From Ascaris suum (taxonomy: Eukaryota; Nematoda; Chromadorea; Rhabditida; Ascarididae), in the NCBI GenBank assembly GCA_013433145.1, contig CM024176.1:124001-188000 (forward strand): a DNA stretch of 64,000 nucleotides. Reading direction: 5' to 3'. This document shows positions 33,897 through 48,400 of the stretch, in pieces. Position 1 is the stretch's first letter. Each line of letters starts with the position of its first letter. A program made the position numbers and the translations under genes. Under the pieces are notes generated by a model that was not told the DNA's origin, made no database searches, and worked only from the letters and a program-made list of their open reading frames with translations.

Positions 33897-35275
33897 TGGA
33901 GGGAGGTCCGTCTTCGTCCTTATACCAGCGTTCAGTTAATCGGAGCTACGAAAAATTGTGCAGCTTTCTCGTACCTTCCACTAAGTTCACTAAGGAGGGA
34001 GATATCACAAATCTTTCTTCAGTGTTCCTCACCTTTTCGAGCTTCTATGGGTAGAAAGTGAAGAAGAATTTGTAGTCGAGCAAAATATGTAAAGGTTCAT
34101 TTGTCAGCTAATCGAAAGTGAAATGATAGTTTTCACTGTGCTGCGTTTGGATTCTGTCAAGGGAATTCTTCAGGAAGTTTGTGAAGGTGAAGGAGCCGGA
34201 AGGATACGTAAACGACAAAGGGAAAAACGTCGGCCTTAAACAGAAGGCGAGATCGGCTTCCAGTGGCGCAAACGCGAAATGTGCGTATCCGAGCAAAACA
34301 GTGCAAAGGACGACCACAGATTTTTTTCACAGCAACTGGATACGTCCTCGGTGGGGACAAGCCGACTCATCCATCCACTGTGCATGGCACTAGTCCGACC
34401 CTTGCTGCTGCGTCGCGCAGGCAGAAGGAAAACTTATCGAAGGCAGCACTTTCTAGCGGTCCAAAGTCTACTTCCTGTAAGGTGAGCGTAAACTAACGTA
34501 TCGTTCATTCTGACTAATTGGTGGTATGTTGACAGCCTTTCGCATAGTCTTGGAGGTGGAAGCTGATGCTTTTTTATTAATATAATTCAGGAAGAGCATC
34601 CATATGAGCTATTCGCTAAAGGGTCGGACAGAAGGCCGTCAGTGGCGCGATCGTGTCGAAATAACAAAACGATTGCTTGCAGTAGTGATAAGTTACTGAC
34701 GTATTATATAAGTGATGATGCAGTGGTTGTTGTTGCGTTGCGTTGTATGAATTTTTTGGAGAAGCCCTGGGAAGGGGGGTGGAGTGGTATATAAACGATG
34801 ATGCAATGGCTGTTGCTGTTTTTCGTTGCATGGAATTTTTTTTGGAGGTGCTGTATAGGATGGGGAGAGGGTACTATATGGATGATGATTTAATAGCTGT
34901 CGCTGTTTTTCGTTGTATCAATTTTTTTGGAGAGGACCCGGGAAGGGGGGTTTTGGAGGCGGCATTATATAAATGGTGATGCAATGACTTTTCTTTTTCG
35001 TTTTATGAATTTTTTTAGATACTTCCTGGGGAAATGGAGGGGGAGGATATATATATGATGATGCGATCGCTGTGTTTCTTTTTTGATATATGATTTTTTT
35101 TGAGATAGCCTGGGGGATGGGGGGTGGGGTATTAATAGACACGATGATACAGTCGCTGTTGTTGTTTACCGTTTTAATGAATTTTTTTTGCAAGGGTTCT
35201 GGGAAGGGGGAACGTGGAGGGGTATTCTGTGATTGATGATGCAATGGATTGATGTGATTGATGTGATTTTTGGAA
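33897..35275 (+). repeat. Diverged unit fragment A (intron 4 to intron 6)
   Basis: Matches unit positions 4448 to about 5835 and carries exons 5 and 6 and the start of the intron-6 minisatellite. It differs from copies 1-3 by many base substitutions as well as indels, so it is older than the differences among those copies. Confidence 0.9.
34174..34681 (+). pseudogene. SPRTN: Spartan fragment: exons 5 and 6 only, decayed
   Basis: Exon 5 (34174-34481) and exon 6 (34591 to about 34681) within an isolated unit fragment. Exon 5 has lost one A near its start and gained one T in the T-run after the PIP motif. It also has substitutions, including one that changes the PIP core isoleucine to threonine (QRTTTDFF). 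Both flanks lack the other exons. Divergence from copies 1-3 includes clear base substitutions, so this is an older duplicate and not a read error. Confidence 0.87.
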
Positions 35276-35309
35276 CACTTTCGTCTCTCATATCTTCTGA
35301 TGTCTCTGA
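35276..35309 (+). other. 34-nt filler at a rearrangement junction
   Basis: Joins the intron-6 sequence (ending tttttggaa) to intron-2 sequence resuming at unit position 940. The filler contains GTCTCTCATATCTTC (35283-35297), a copy of the sequence immediately after the junction (35311-35325), plus a shorter TGATGTCTCTGA echo. This is a templated insertion of the kind left by repair with repeated template use. Confidence 0.8.
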
Positions 35310-36436
35310 TGTCTCTCATATCTTCCGTAACAGGTGAAAACGTTCTGTCATGTGGTCGTCCTCTTTTGATTATAACACTTTCATTGCAAAAGTGATTTTG
35401 ATTAGGCCACATCTGGCGATGAGTAGAAAAGCGCCGGCTTGGATTGAAACTTTTTCCCACTTCTTCTCCTTTCAGAGGAAAGGAAGTGGGAAAGAACAAA
35501 AGCATCCTGTTAGGTACGTAAAGGAGAAAAGAGAAAAATCCTTCATCTCTTCCACATCGCAATTTATCAATCTGCCCTACTTCGCCATACCTCTCCCCAC
35601 CTCTTCGTTCTACTATTTGACGTATAAAATCTGCTTGTTCAGAGATCGGAATGGACATGGCACTCAGTTCCAATATCATATGCGACGGATAAATGCTATA
35701 GCTGGCACAAACATCACTATTTATCATTCGTTTCACGCGGAAGTGGCCAATTATCGTCAGCATTGGTGGAGATGCGATGGACCATGCCGGTATGATGACT
35801 TCTCTTTATTAATTCATGAGAGGGAAGTCATGAAAGATCTGTGCCTCTTTTGTCTTAATTTTGTCGCAACCTTTCTAAAGGGTTTGCGGCTGCTGCGTTT
35901 TGTGATCTTTTTTTGCGGAATGATGACGGATTTGATTTTGTTTCTAAACTTGTCTTGTTGTCGCTTTTTCCTCGTTTCTCGTTTCATTTTTTGGTGGTTC
36001 TCTTTGGAAGATAAGAGTGTTGTTAGGCAATCTGAAGGAATGATGTGCCCTTAATTTTTCATTAAAGGGCATTGCCTGCCTCCCGAACTGAATGAAAACT
36101 GGATTAGCAGAAATATTTGTTGTCTAGATATTGAACAAGTGCTATCCTCCCCTCTTCTTCCTGTTTCCCCTTAACTCTCCATAGTTCCTGCCACCTCTTT
36201 CTTTTCCTAAACGGGCGTATGAACGTACGCGTTTCTGAGCTAGTGAGATAGAAGTTACGCGGTACATATGATATATATACGCGCATGTATCTATCTATCT
36301 ATCCGTTTTCATCTTGTGAACGAAAGGAATCAGGAAGAATGAATATGGTACATGCAATCGATATTCGAGGATTTCTTTGCCGAGGTTCTGGGGGGGAGGG
36401 GGAGGGGACTTTGAGGGGGTGTTCTGGATTGATGAT
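35310..36436 (+). repeat. Unit fragment B (intron 2, exon 3, start of intron 3)
   Basis: Matches unit positions 940 to about 2080 and carries one open exon 3. At 36437 it runs into the expanded intron-3 array. Long frames across it (35350-36054 plus, 34918-35763 minus) mix exon, intron and filler and are not genes. Confidence 0.9.
35643..35789 (+). pseudogene. SPRTN: Spartan fragment: isolated exon 3
   Basis: A single copy of exon 3 (DRNGHG to WWRCDGPC), open and with acceptor ttcag and donor gtatga, lying in a second unit fragment. No exon 1, 2 or 4 is positioned to splice with it: upstream is a rearrangement junction and downstream is the 20 kb intron-3 array. A one-codon ATG duplication follows the donor (gtatgatg). 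Confidence 0.87.
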
Positions 36437-39400
36437 GCAATGTTTGTTGCTGTTTGTCGTTTTATGAATTTGTTTCGAGAGGCGCTCTGAAGGGGTGGGG
36501 AGGGTTGGAGGAGGTATTATATGATTGACCGTGCAATGGCTGTTCTTCTTTTTCGTTTTATGAACTTTTACTCGAGAGGTCCTTCGGAAGGGTGGGGTTG
36601 GGGTATTATATGAATGATGATACAGTGGCCATTGCTGTTTTTCGTTTTTGTGAATTTTTTGCATCATTATTTATATAATACCCCACGCCCTCCCTCCCCA
36701 GGGCTCCTCAAATAAAAAATTCATAAAACAAAAAACAGCAACAGCTGTTGCATCATCGTTTACATAATATCCCTTCCACCACCCCCCTCCCCCCTCCCCA
36801 GGGTCTCGGGAAAAATACTCATGCACTGAAAAACAGCAGTGGCCACTGTATCATCATTTATATAATAGCCCAAACCCCCACCCCTTCCCAGGTCCTCTCC
36901 AAAAAATTCATAAAACGGAAAACAACAACAGCGATTGCATCGTCGTGTATGATGCCCACCCCCACTCCTCCAGAGTGTCTCAAAAAATTCGTGAAACGAC
37001 AGACAGCAGCAGCCATTGCATCATCAGTCACAGAATAAATCTCCAAGTCGTCCTCCCCAGAACCTCCGCAAAAAAAATTTATAAAACGGAAAACAACAAA
37101 AAAAAAAAAAAAAAATTCATGAAACGGAAAACAGCAACGGGCCCTGAGGATGGAGGGGTGGGGTATTATAGAAATGATGATGCAATGGTAGATGTTGTTT
37201 TCCGTCTAAAGAATTTTTTCGGAGAGGCCCTCTTGGGAAGGGTGGCGTATTATATAAACGATGATGCAATGGTTGTTTTTTTTCGGTTTCTGAATTTTTT
37301 TTCGAGAGACCCTGGGGAGGGCTGAGGAGGGAGGGGCATTATATCAACGGTAATGCAATGGCTGTTCTTTGCTTTATGAATTTTTTTTGGAGACTTCCTC
37401 GGGAAAAGGGGGGGGGGTATTATGTAAACGACGATGCAATGTTTGTTGCTGTTTGTCGTTTTATGAATTTGTTTCGAGAGGCGCTGTGAAGGGGTGGAGA
37501 GGGTTGGAGGAGGTATTATATGATCGACCGTGCAATGGCTGTTCTTCTTTTTCGTTTTATGAACTTTTACTCGAGAGGTCCTTCGGAAGGGTGGGGTTGG
37601 GGTATTATATGAATGATGATACAGTGGCCATTGCTGTTTTTCGTTTTGTGAATTTTTTGCATCATTATTTATATAATACCCCACGCCCTCCCTCCCCAGG
37701 GCTCCTCAAATAAAAATTCATAAAAAAAAAACAGCAACAGCTGTTGCATCATCGTCTACATAATATCCCTTCCACCACCCCCCTCCCCCCTCCCCAGGGT
37801 CTCGGGAAAAATACTCATGCACTGAAAAACAGCAGTGGCCACTGTATCATCATTTATATAATAGCCCAACCCCCCCCCTTCCAGGTCCTCTCCAAAAAAT
37901 TCATAAAACGGAAAACAACAACAGCGATTGCATCGTCGTGTATGATGCCCACCCCCACTCCTCCAGAGTGTCTCAAAAAAATTCGTGAAACAACAGACAG
38001 CAGCAGCCATTGCATCATCAGTCACAGAATAAATCTCCAAGTCGTCCTCCCCAGAACCTCCGCAAAAAAAAATTTATAAAACGGAAAACAACAACAACAA
38101 AAAAAAATTCATGAAACGGAAAACAGCAACGGGCCCTGAGGATGGAGGGGGTGGGGTATTATAGAAATGATGATGCAATGGTAGATGTTGTTTTCCGTCT
38201 AAAGAATTTTTTCGGAGAGGCCCTCTTGGGGAAGGGTGGCGTATTATATAAACGATGATGCAATGGTTGTTTTTTTTCGGTTTCTGAAATTTTTTTTTTC
38301 GAGAGACCCTGGGGAGGGTTGAGGAGGGAGGGGCATTGTATCAACGGTAATGCAATGGCTGTTCTTTGCTTTATGAATTTTTTTTGGAGACTTCCTCGGG
38401 AAAAGGGGGGGGGGTATTATGTAAACGACGATGCAATGTTTGTTGCTGTTTGTCGTTTTATGAATTTGTTTCGAGAGGCGCTCTGAAGGGGTGGAGAGGG
38501 TTGGAGGAGGTATTATATGATCGACCGTGCAATGGCTGTTCTTCTTTTTCGTTTTATGAACTTTTACTCGAGAGGTCCTTCGGAAGGGTGGGGTTGGGGT
38601 ATTACATGAATGATGATACAGTGGCCATTGCTGTTTTTCGTTTTGTGAATTTTTTGCATCATTATTTATATAATACCCCACGCCCTCCCTCCCCAGGGCT
38701 CCTCAAATAAAAATTCATAAAACAAAAAACAGCAACAGCTGTTGCATCATCGTTTACATAATATCCCTTCCACCACCCCCCTCCCCCTCCCCAGGGTCTC
38801 GGGAAAAATACTCATGCACTGAAAAACAGCAGTGGCCACTGTATCATCATTTATATAATAGCCCAAACCCCCACCCCTTCCCAGGTCCTCTCCAAAAAAT
38901 TCATAAAAGGGAAAACAACAACAGCGATTGCATCGTCGTGTATGATGCCCACCCCCACTCCTCCAGAGTGTCTCAAAAAAATTCGTGAAACAACAGACAG
39001 CAGCAGCCATTGCATCATCAGTCACAGAATAAATCTCCAAGTCGTCCTCCCCAGAACCTCCGCAAAAAAAATTTATAAAACGGAAAACAACAACAACAAA
39101 AAAAAATTCATGAAACGGAAAACAGCAACGGGCCCTGAGGATGGAGGGGGTGGGGTATTATAGAAATGATGATGCAATGGTAGATGTTGTTTTCCCGTCT
39201 AAAGAATTTTTTCGGAGAGGCCCTCTTGGGCAAGGGTGGCGTATTATATAAACGATGATGCAATGGTTGTTTTTTTTCGGTTTCTGAATTTTTTTTTCGA
39301 GAGACCCTGGGGAGGGCTGAGGAGGGAGGGGCATTGTATCAACGGTAGTGCAATGGCTGTTCTTTGCTTTATGAATTTTTTTTGGAGACTTCCTCGGGAA

Positions 39401-42400
39401 AAGGGGGGGGGGTATTATGTAAACGACGATGCAATGTTTGTTGCTGTTTGTCGTTTTATGAATTTGTTTCGAGAGGCGCTGTGAAGGGGTGGAGAGGGTT
39501 GGAGGAGGTATTATATGATCGACCGTGCAATGGCTGTTCTTCTTTTTCGTTTTATGAACTTTTACTCGAGAGGTCCTTCGAAGGGTGGGGTTGGGGTATT
39601 ATATGAATGATGATACAGTGGCCATTGCTGTTTTTCGTTTTGTGAATTTTTTGCATCATTATTTATATAATACCCCACGCCCTCCCTCCCCAGGGCTCCT
39701 CAAATAAAAATTCATAAAAAAAAAAGCAGCACAGCTGTTGCATCATCGTCTACATAATATCCCTTCCACCACCCCCCTCCCCCCTCCCCAGGATCTCGGG
39801 AAAAATACTCATGCACTGAAAAACAGCAGTGGCCACTGTATCATCATTTATATAATAGCCCAAACCCCCACCCCTTCCCAGGTCCTCTCCAAAAAATTCA
39901 TAAAACGGAAAACAACAACAGCGATTGCATCGTCGTGTATGATGCCCACCCCACTCCTCCAGAGTGTCTCAAAAAAATTCGTGAAACAACAGACAGCAGC
40001 AGCCATTGCATCATCAGTCACAGAATAAATCTCCAAGTCGTCCTCCCAGAACCTCCGCAAAAAAAATTTATAAAACGGAAAACAACAACAACAAAAAAAA
40101 AAAATTCATGAAACGGAAAACAGCAACGGGCCCTGAGGATGGAGGGGGTGGGGTATTATAGAAATGATGATGCAATGGTAGATGTTGTTTTCCGTCTAAA
40201 GAATTTTTTCGGAGAGGCCCTCTTGGGAAGGGTGGCGTATTATATAAACGATGATGCAATGGTTGTTTTTTTTCGGTTTCTGAATTTTTTTTCCAGAGAC
40301 CCTGGGGAGGGCTGAGGAGGGAGGGGCATTATATCAACGGTAATGCAATGGCTGTTCTTTGCTTTATGAATTTTTTTTGGACACTTCCTCGGGAAAAGGG
40401 GGGGGGCATTATGTAAACGACGATGCAATGTTTGTTGCTGTTTGTCGTTTTATGAACTTGTTTCGAGAGGCGCTCTGAAGGGGTGGAGAGGGTTGGAGGA
40501 GGTATTATATGATCGACCGTGCAATGGCTGTTCTTCTTTTTCGTTTTATGAACTTTTACTCGAGAGGTCCTTCGGAAGGGTGGGGTTGGGGTATTATATG
40601 AATGATGATACTGTGGCCATTGCTGTTTTTCGTTTTGTGAATTTTTTGCATCATCATTTATATAATACCCCACGCCCTCCCTCCCCAGGCTCCTCAAATA
40701 AAAATTCATAAAACAAAAAACAGCAACAGCTGTTGCATCATCGTTTACATAATATCCCTTCCACCACCCCTCCCCCCTCCCCAGGATCTCGGGAAAAATA
40801 CTCATGCACTGAAAAACAGCAGTGGCCACTGTATCATCATTTATATAATAGCCCAAACCCCCACCCCTTCCCAGGACCTCTCCAAAAAATTCATAAAATG
40901 GAAAACAACAACAGCGATTGCATCGTCGTGTATGATGCCCACCCCCACTCCTCCAGAGTGTCTCAAAAAAATTCGTGAAACGACAGACAGCAGCAGCCAT
41001 TGCATCATCAGTCACAGAATAAATCTCCAAGTCGTCCTCCCCAGAACCTCCGCAAAAAAAATTTATAAAACGGAAAACAACAACAACAAAAAAAAATTCA
41101 TGAAACGGAAAACAGCAACGGGCCCTGAGGATGGAGGGGGTGGGGTATTATAGAAATGATGATGCAATGGTAGATGTTGTTTTCCGTCTAAAGAATTTTT
41201 TCGGAGAGGCCCTCTTGGGGAAGGTGGCGTATTATATAAACGATGATGCAATGGTTGTTTTTTTTCGGTTTCTGAATTTTTTTTTCGAGAGACCCTGGGG
41301 AGGGCTGAGGAGGGAGGGGCATTATATCAACGGTAATGCAATGGCTGTTCTTTGCTTTATGATTTTTTTTGGACACTTCCTCGGGAAAAGGGGGGGGGGC
41401 ATTATGTAAACGACGATGCAATGTTTGTTGCTGTTTGTCGTTTTATGAACTTGTTTCGAGAGGCGCTCTGAAGGGGTGGAGAGGGTTGGAGGAGGTATTA
41501 TATGATCGACCGTGCAATGGCTGTTCTTCTTTTTCGTTTTATGAACTTTTACTCGAGAGGTCCTTCGGAAGGGTGGGGTTGGGGTATTATATGAATGATG
41601 ATACTGTGGCCATTGCTGTTTTTCGTTTGTGTGAATTTTTTGCATCATTATTTATATATAATACCCACGCCCTCCCTCCCCAGGGCTCCTCAAATAAAAA
41701 TTCATAAAACAAAAAACAGCAACAGCTGTTGCATCATCGTTTACATAATATCCCTTCCACCACCCCCCCTCCCCCTCCCCAGGATCTCGGGAAAAATACT
41801 CATGCACTGAAAAACAGCAGTGGCCACTGTATCATCATTTATATAATAGCCCAAACCCCCACCCCTTCCCAGGACCTCTCCAAAAAATTCATAAAATGGA
41901 AAACAACAACACGATTGCATCGTCGTGTATGATGCCCACCCCCACTCCTCAGAGTGTCTCAAAAAAATTCGTGAAACGACAGACAGCAGCAGCCATTGCA
42001 TCATCAGTCACAGAATAAATCTCCAAGTCGTCCTCCCCAGAACCTCCGCAAAAAAAAATTTATAAAACGGAAAACAACAAACAACAAAAAAAAATTCATG
42101 AAACGGAAAACAGCAACGGGCCCTGAGGATGGAGGGGGTGGGGTATTATAAAAATGATGATGCAATGGTAGATGGTTGTTTTCCGTCTAAAGAATTTTTT
42201 CGGAGAGGCCCTCTTGGGCAAGGGTGGCGTATTATATAAACGATGATGCAATGGTTGTTTTTTTTTCGGTTTCTGAATTTTTTTTTCCGAGAGACCCTGG
42301 GGAGGGCTGAGGAGGGAGGGGCATTATATCAACGGTAATGCAATGGCTGTTCTTTGCTTTATGAATTTTTTTTGGACACTTCCTCGGGAAAAGGGGGGGG

Positions 42401-45400
42401 GGCATTATGTAAACGACGATGCAATGTTTGTTGCTGTTTTGTCGTTTTATGAACTTGTTTCGAGAGGCGCTCTGAAGGGGTGGAGAGGGTTGGAGGAGGT
42501 ATTATATGATCGACCGTGCAATGGCTGTTCTTCTTTTTCGTTTTATGAACTTTTACTCGAGAGGTCCTTCGGAAGGGTGGGGTTGGGGTATTATATGAAT
42601 GATGATACTGTGGCCATTGCTGTTTTTCGTTTTGTGAATTTTTTGCATCATCATTTATATAATACCCCACGCCCTCCCTCCCCAGGGCTCCTCAAATAAA
42701 AATCATCATAAAACAAAAAACAGCAACAGCTGTTGCATCATCGTTTACATAATATCCTTCCACCACCCCCTCCCCCCTCCCCAGGATCTCGGAAAAATAC
42801 TCATGCACTGAAAAACAGCAGTGGCCACTGTATCATCATTTATATAATAGCCCAAACCCCCACCCCTTCCAGGACCTCTCCAAAAAATTCATAAAATGGA
42901 AAACAACAACAGCGATTGCATCGTCGTGTATGATGCCCACCCCCACTCCTCCAGAGTGTCTCAAAAAAATTCGTGAAACGACAGACAGCAGCAGCCATTG
43001 CATCATCAGTCACAGAATAAATCTCCAAGTCGTCCTCCCCAGAACCTCCGCAAAAAAAATTTATAAAACGGAAAACAACAACAACAAAAAAAAATTCATG
43101 AAACGGAAAACAGCAACGGGGCCTGAGATGGAGGGGGTGGGGTATTATAGAAATGATGATGCAATGGTAGATGTTGTTTTCCGTCTAAAGAATTTTTTCG
43201 GAGAGGCCCTCTTGGGGAAGGGTGGCGTATTATATAAACGATGATGCAATGGTTGTTTTTTTTCGGTTTCTGAATTTTTTTTTTCGAGAGACCCTGGGGA
43301 GGGCTGAGGAGGGAGGGGCATTATATCAACGGTAATGCAATGGCTGTTCTTTGCTTTATGAATTTTTTTTGGACACTTCCTCGGGAAAAGGGGGGGGGGC
43401 ATTATGTAAACGACGATGCAATGTTTGTTGCTGTTTGTCGTTTTATGAACTTGTTTCGAGAGGCGCTCTGAAGGGGTTGGAGAGGGTTGGAGGAGGTATT
43501 ATATGATCGACCGTGCAATGGCTGTTCTTCTTTTTCGTTTTATGAACTTTTACTCGAGAGGTCCTTCGGAAGGGTGGGTTGGGGTATTATATGAATGATG
43601 ATACTGTGGCCATTGCTGTTTTTTCGTTTTGTGAATTTTTTGCATCATCATTTATATAATACCCCACGCCCTCCCTCCCCAGGGCTCCTCAAATAAAAAT
43701 TCATAAAACAAAAAACAGCAACAGCTGTTGCATCATCGTTTACATAATATCCTTCCACCACCCCCCTCCCCCCTCCCCAGGATCTCGGGAAAAATACTCA
43801 TGCACTGAAAAAACAGCAGTGGCCACTGTATCATCATTTATATAATAGCCCAAACCCCCACCCCTTCCCAGGTCCTCTCCAAAAAATTTCATAAAACGGA
43901 AAACAACAACAGCGATTGCATCGTCGTGTATGATGCCCACCCCCCACTCCTCCAGAGTGTCTCAAAAAATTCGTGAAACAACAGACAGCAGCAGCCATTG
44001 CATCATCAGTCACAGAATAAATCTCCAAGTCGTCCTCCCCAGAACCTCCGCAAAAAAAATTTATAAAACGGAAAACAACAACAACAAAAAAAAATTCATG
44101 AAACGGAAAACAGCAACGGGCCCCGAGGATGGAGGGGGTGGGGTATTATAGAAATGATGATGCAATGGTAGATGTTGTTTTCCGTCTAAAGAATTTTTTC
44201 GGAGAGGCCCTCTTGGGCAAGGGTGGCGTATTATATAAACGATGATGCAATGGTTGTTTTTTTTTCGGTTTCTGAATTTTTTTTTTCGAGAGACCCTGGG
44301 GAGGGCTGAGGAGGGAGGAGGCATTATATCAACGGTAATGCAATGGCTGTTCTTTGCTTTATGAATTTTTTTTGGACACTTCCTCGGGAAAAGGGGGGGG
44401 GCATTATGTAAACGACGATGCAATGTTTGTTGCTGTTTGTCGTTTTATGAATTGTTTTCGAGAGGCGCTCTGAAGGGGTGGAGAGGGTTGGAGGAGGTAT
44501 TATATGATCGACCGTGCAATGGCTGTTCTTCTTTTTCGTTTTATGAACTTTTACTCGAGAGGTCCTTCGGAAGGGTGGGTTGGGTATAATTATGAATGAT
44601 GATACTGTGGCCATTGCTGTTTTTCGTTTTGTGAATTTTTTGCATCATCATTTATATAATACCCCACGCCCTCCCTCCCAGGGCTCCTCAAATAAAAATT
44701 CATAAAACAAAAAACAGCAACAGCTGTTGCATCATCGTTTACATAATATCCCTTCCACCACCCCCCTCCCCCCTCCCCAGGATCTCGGAAAAATACTCAT
44801 GCACTGAAAAACAGCAGTGGCCACTGTATCATCATTTATATAATAGCCCAAACCCCCACCCCTTCCCAGGACCTCTCCAAAAATTCATAAAATGGAAAAC
44901 AACAACAGCGATTGCATCGTCGTGTATGATGCCACCCCCACTCCTCCAGAGTGTCTCAAAAAAATTCGTGAAACGACAGACAGCAGCAGCCATTGCATCA
45001 TCAGTCACAGAATAAAATCTCCAAGTCGTCCTCCCCAGAACCTCCGCAAAAAAAATTTATAAAACGGAAAACAACAACAACAAAAAAAAATTCATGAAAC
45101 GGAAAACAGCAACGGGCCTGAGGATGGAGGGGGGGTGGGGTATTATAGAAATGATGATGCAATGGTAGATGTTGTTTTCCGTCTAAAGAATTTTTTCGGA
45201 GAGGCCCCTTGGGGAAGGGTGGCGTATTATATAAACGATGATGCAATGGTTGTTTTTTTTTCGGTTTCTGAATTTTTTTTTCGAGAGAGACCCTGGGGAG
45301 GGCTTGAGGAGGGAGGGGCATTAAATCAACGGTAATGCAATGGCTGTTCTTTGCTTTATGAATTTTTTTTGGAACTTCCTCGGAAAAGGGGGGGGGGGCA

Positions 45401-48400
45401 TTATGTAAACGACGATGCAATGTTTGTTGCTGTTTGTCGTTTATGAATTTGTTTCGAGAGGCGCTGTGAAGGGGTGGAGAGGGTTGGAGGAGGTATTATA
45501 TGATCGACCGTGCAATGGCTGTTCTTCTTTTCGTTTTATGAACTTTTACTCGAGAGGTCCTTCGGAGGGTGGGGTTGGGGTATTATATGAATGATGATAC
45601 AGTGGCCATTGCTGTTTTTCGTTTTGTGAATTTTTTTGCATCATTATTATATAATACCCCACGCCCTCCCTCACCAGGGCTCCTCAAATAAAAATTCATA
45701 AAACAAAAACAAGCAAGCTGTTGCATCATATCGTCTACATAATATCCCTTCCCACACCCCCCCTCCCCCCTCCCCAGGATCTCGGGAAAAATACTCATGC
45801 ACTGAAAAACAGCAGTGGCCACTCTATCATCATTTATATAATAGCCCATACCCCCACCCTTCCCAGGTCCTCTCCAAAAAATTCATAAAACGGAAAACAA
45901 CAACAGCGATTGCATCGTCGTGTATGATGCCCACCCCCACTCCTCCAGAGTGTCTCAAAAAAATTCGTGTTGTGAAACAACAGACAGCAGCAGCCATTGC
46001 ATCATCAGTCACAGAATAAATCTCCAAGTCGTCTCCCAGAACTCTCGCAAAAAAAATTTATAAAACGGAAAACAACAACAACAAAAAAATTCATGAAACG
46101 GAAAACAGCAACGGGCCATGAGGATGGAGGGGGTGGGGTTATTATAGAAATGATGATGCAATGGTAGATGTTGTTTTCCGTCTAAAGAATTTTTTCGGAG
46201 AGGCCTCTTGGGAAGGGTGGCGTATTATATAAACGATGATGCAATGGTTGTTTTTTTTCGGTTTCTGAATTTTTTTTCGAGAGACCTGGGGAGGGTGAGG
46301 AGGGAGGGGCTTATATCAACGGTTAATGCAATGGCTGTTTTTTGCTTTATGAATTTTTTTTTGGACACTTCCTCGGGAAAAGGGGGGGGGGCATTATGTA
46401 AACGACGATGCAATGTTGTTGCTGGTTTGTCGTTTTATGAACTGTTTCGAGAGGCGCTCTGAAGGGGTGGAGAGTGGAGAGGGTTGGAGGAGGTATTATA
46501 TGATCGACCGTGCAATGGCTGTTCTTCTTTTTCGTTTTATGAACTTTTACTCGAGAGGGTCCTTCGGAAGGGTGGGGTTGGGGTATTATATGAATGATGA
46601 TACAGTGGCCATTGCTGTTTTTCGTTTTGTGAATTTTTTTGCATCATTATTTATATAATACCCCACGCCCTCCCTCCCCAGGGCTCCTCAAAATAAAAAT
46701 TCATAAAACAAAAAAACAGCAACAGCTGTTGCATCATCGTTTACATAATATCCCTTCCACCACCCCCCTCCCCCCTCCCCAGGATCTCGGGAAAAATACT
46801 CATGCACTGAAAAACAGCAGTGGCACTGTATCATCATTTTTATAATAGCCCAAACCCCCACCCCTTCCAGGTCCTCTCCAAAAAATTCATTAAATAAACG
46901 GAAAACAACAACAGCGATTGCATCGTCGTGTATGATGCCCACCCCCACTCCTCCAGAGTGTCTCAAAAAAATTCGTGAAACAACAGACAGCAGCAGCCAT
47001 TGCATCATCAGTCACAGAATAATCTCCAAGTCGTCCTCCCAGAACTCCGCAAAAAAAATTTATAAAACGGAAAACAACAACAACAAAAAAAAATTCATGA
47101 AACGGAAAACAGCAACGGGCCCTGAGGATGGAGGGGGGTGGGGTATTATAGAAATGATGATGCAATGGTAGATGTTGTTTTCCGTCTAAAGAAATTTTTT
47201 CGGAGAGGCCCTCTTGGGGAAGGGTGGACGTATTATATAAACGATGATGCAATGGTTGTTTTTTTTCGGTTTCTGAATTTTTTTTTTCGAGAGACCCTGG
47301 GGAGGGCTGAGGAGGGAGGGGCATTATATCAACGGTAATGCAATGGCTGTTCTTTGCTTTATGAATTTTTTTGGACACTTCCTCGGAAAAGGGGGGGGGG
47401 CATTATGTAAACGACGATGCAATGTTTGTTGCTGTTTGTCGTTTTATGAACTTGTTTCGAGAGGCGCTTGAAGGGGTGGAGAGGGTTGGAGGAGGTATTA
47501 TATGATCGACCGTGCAATGGCTGTTCTTCTTTTTCGTTTTATGAACTTTTACTCGAGAGGTCCTTCGGAAGGGTGGGGTTGGGGTATTATAGAATGATGA
47601 TACTGTGGCCATTGCTGTTTTTCGTTTTGTGAATTTTTTGCATCATTATTTATATAATACCCCACGCCTCCCTCCCCAGGGCTCTCAAATAAAAATCCAT
47701 AAAAACAAAAAAACAGCAACAGCTGTTGCATTTTCGTCTACATAATATCCCTTCCACCACCCCCCTCCCCCCTCCCCAGGATCTCGGGAAAAATACTCAT
47801 GCACTGAAAAAAACAGCAGTGGCCACTGTATCATCATTTATATAATAGCCCAAACCCCCACCCCTTCCCAGGACTCTCCAAAAAATTCATAAAATGGAAA
47901 ACAACAACAGCGATTGCATCGTCGTGTATGATGCCCACCCCCACTCCTCCAGAGTGTCTCAAAAAAAATTCGTGAAACGACAGACAGCAGCAGCATTGCA
48001 TCATCAGTCACAGAATAAATCTCCAAGTCGTCCTCCCAGAACCTCCGCAAAAAAAATTTATAAAACGGAAAACAACAACAACAAAAAAAAAATTCATGAA
48101 ACGGAAAACAGCAACGGGCCCTGAGGATGGAGGGGGTGGGGTATTATAGAAATGATGATGCAATGGTAGATGTTGTTTTCGTCTAAAGAATTTTTTCGGA
48201 GAGGCCCTCTGGGGAAGGGTGGCGTATTATATAAACGATGATGCAATGGTTGTTTTTTTTCGGTTTCTGAATTTTTTTTTTTTCGAGAGACCTGGGGAGG
48301 GCTGAGGAGGGAGGGGCATTATATCAACGGTAATGCAATGGCTGTTCTTTGCTTTATGAATTTTTTTTGGACACTTCCTCGGGAAAAGGGGGGGGGGGGC

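Noticed and set aside
34918..35763. 281-codon minus-strand frame, the longest in the window
   Set aside because: It crosses a rearrangement junction, the antisense of Spartan exon 3 and intronic minisatellite. It has no domain and is explained by the repeat.
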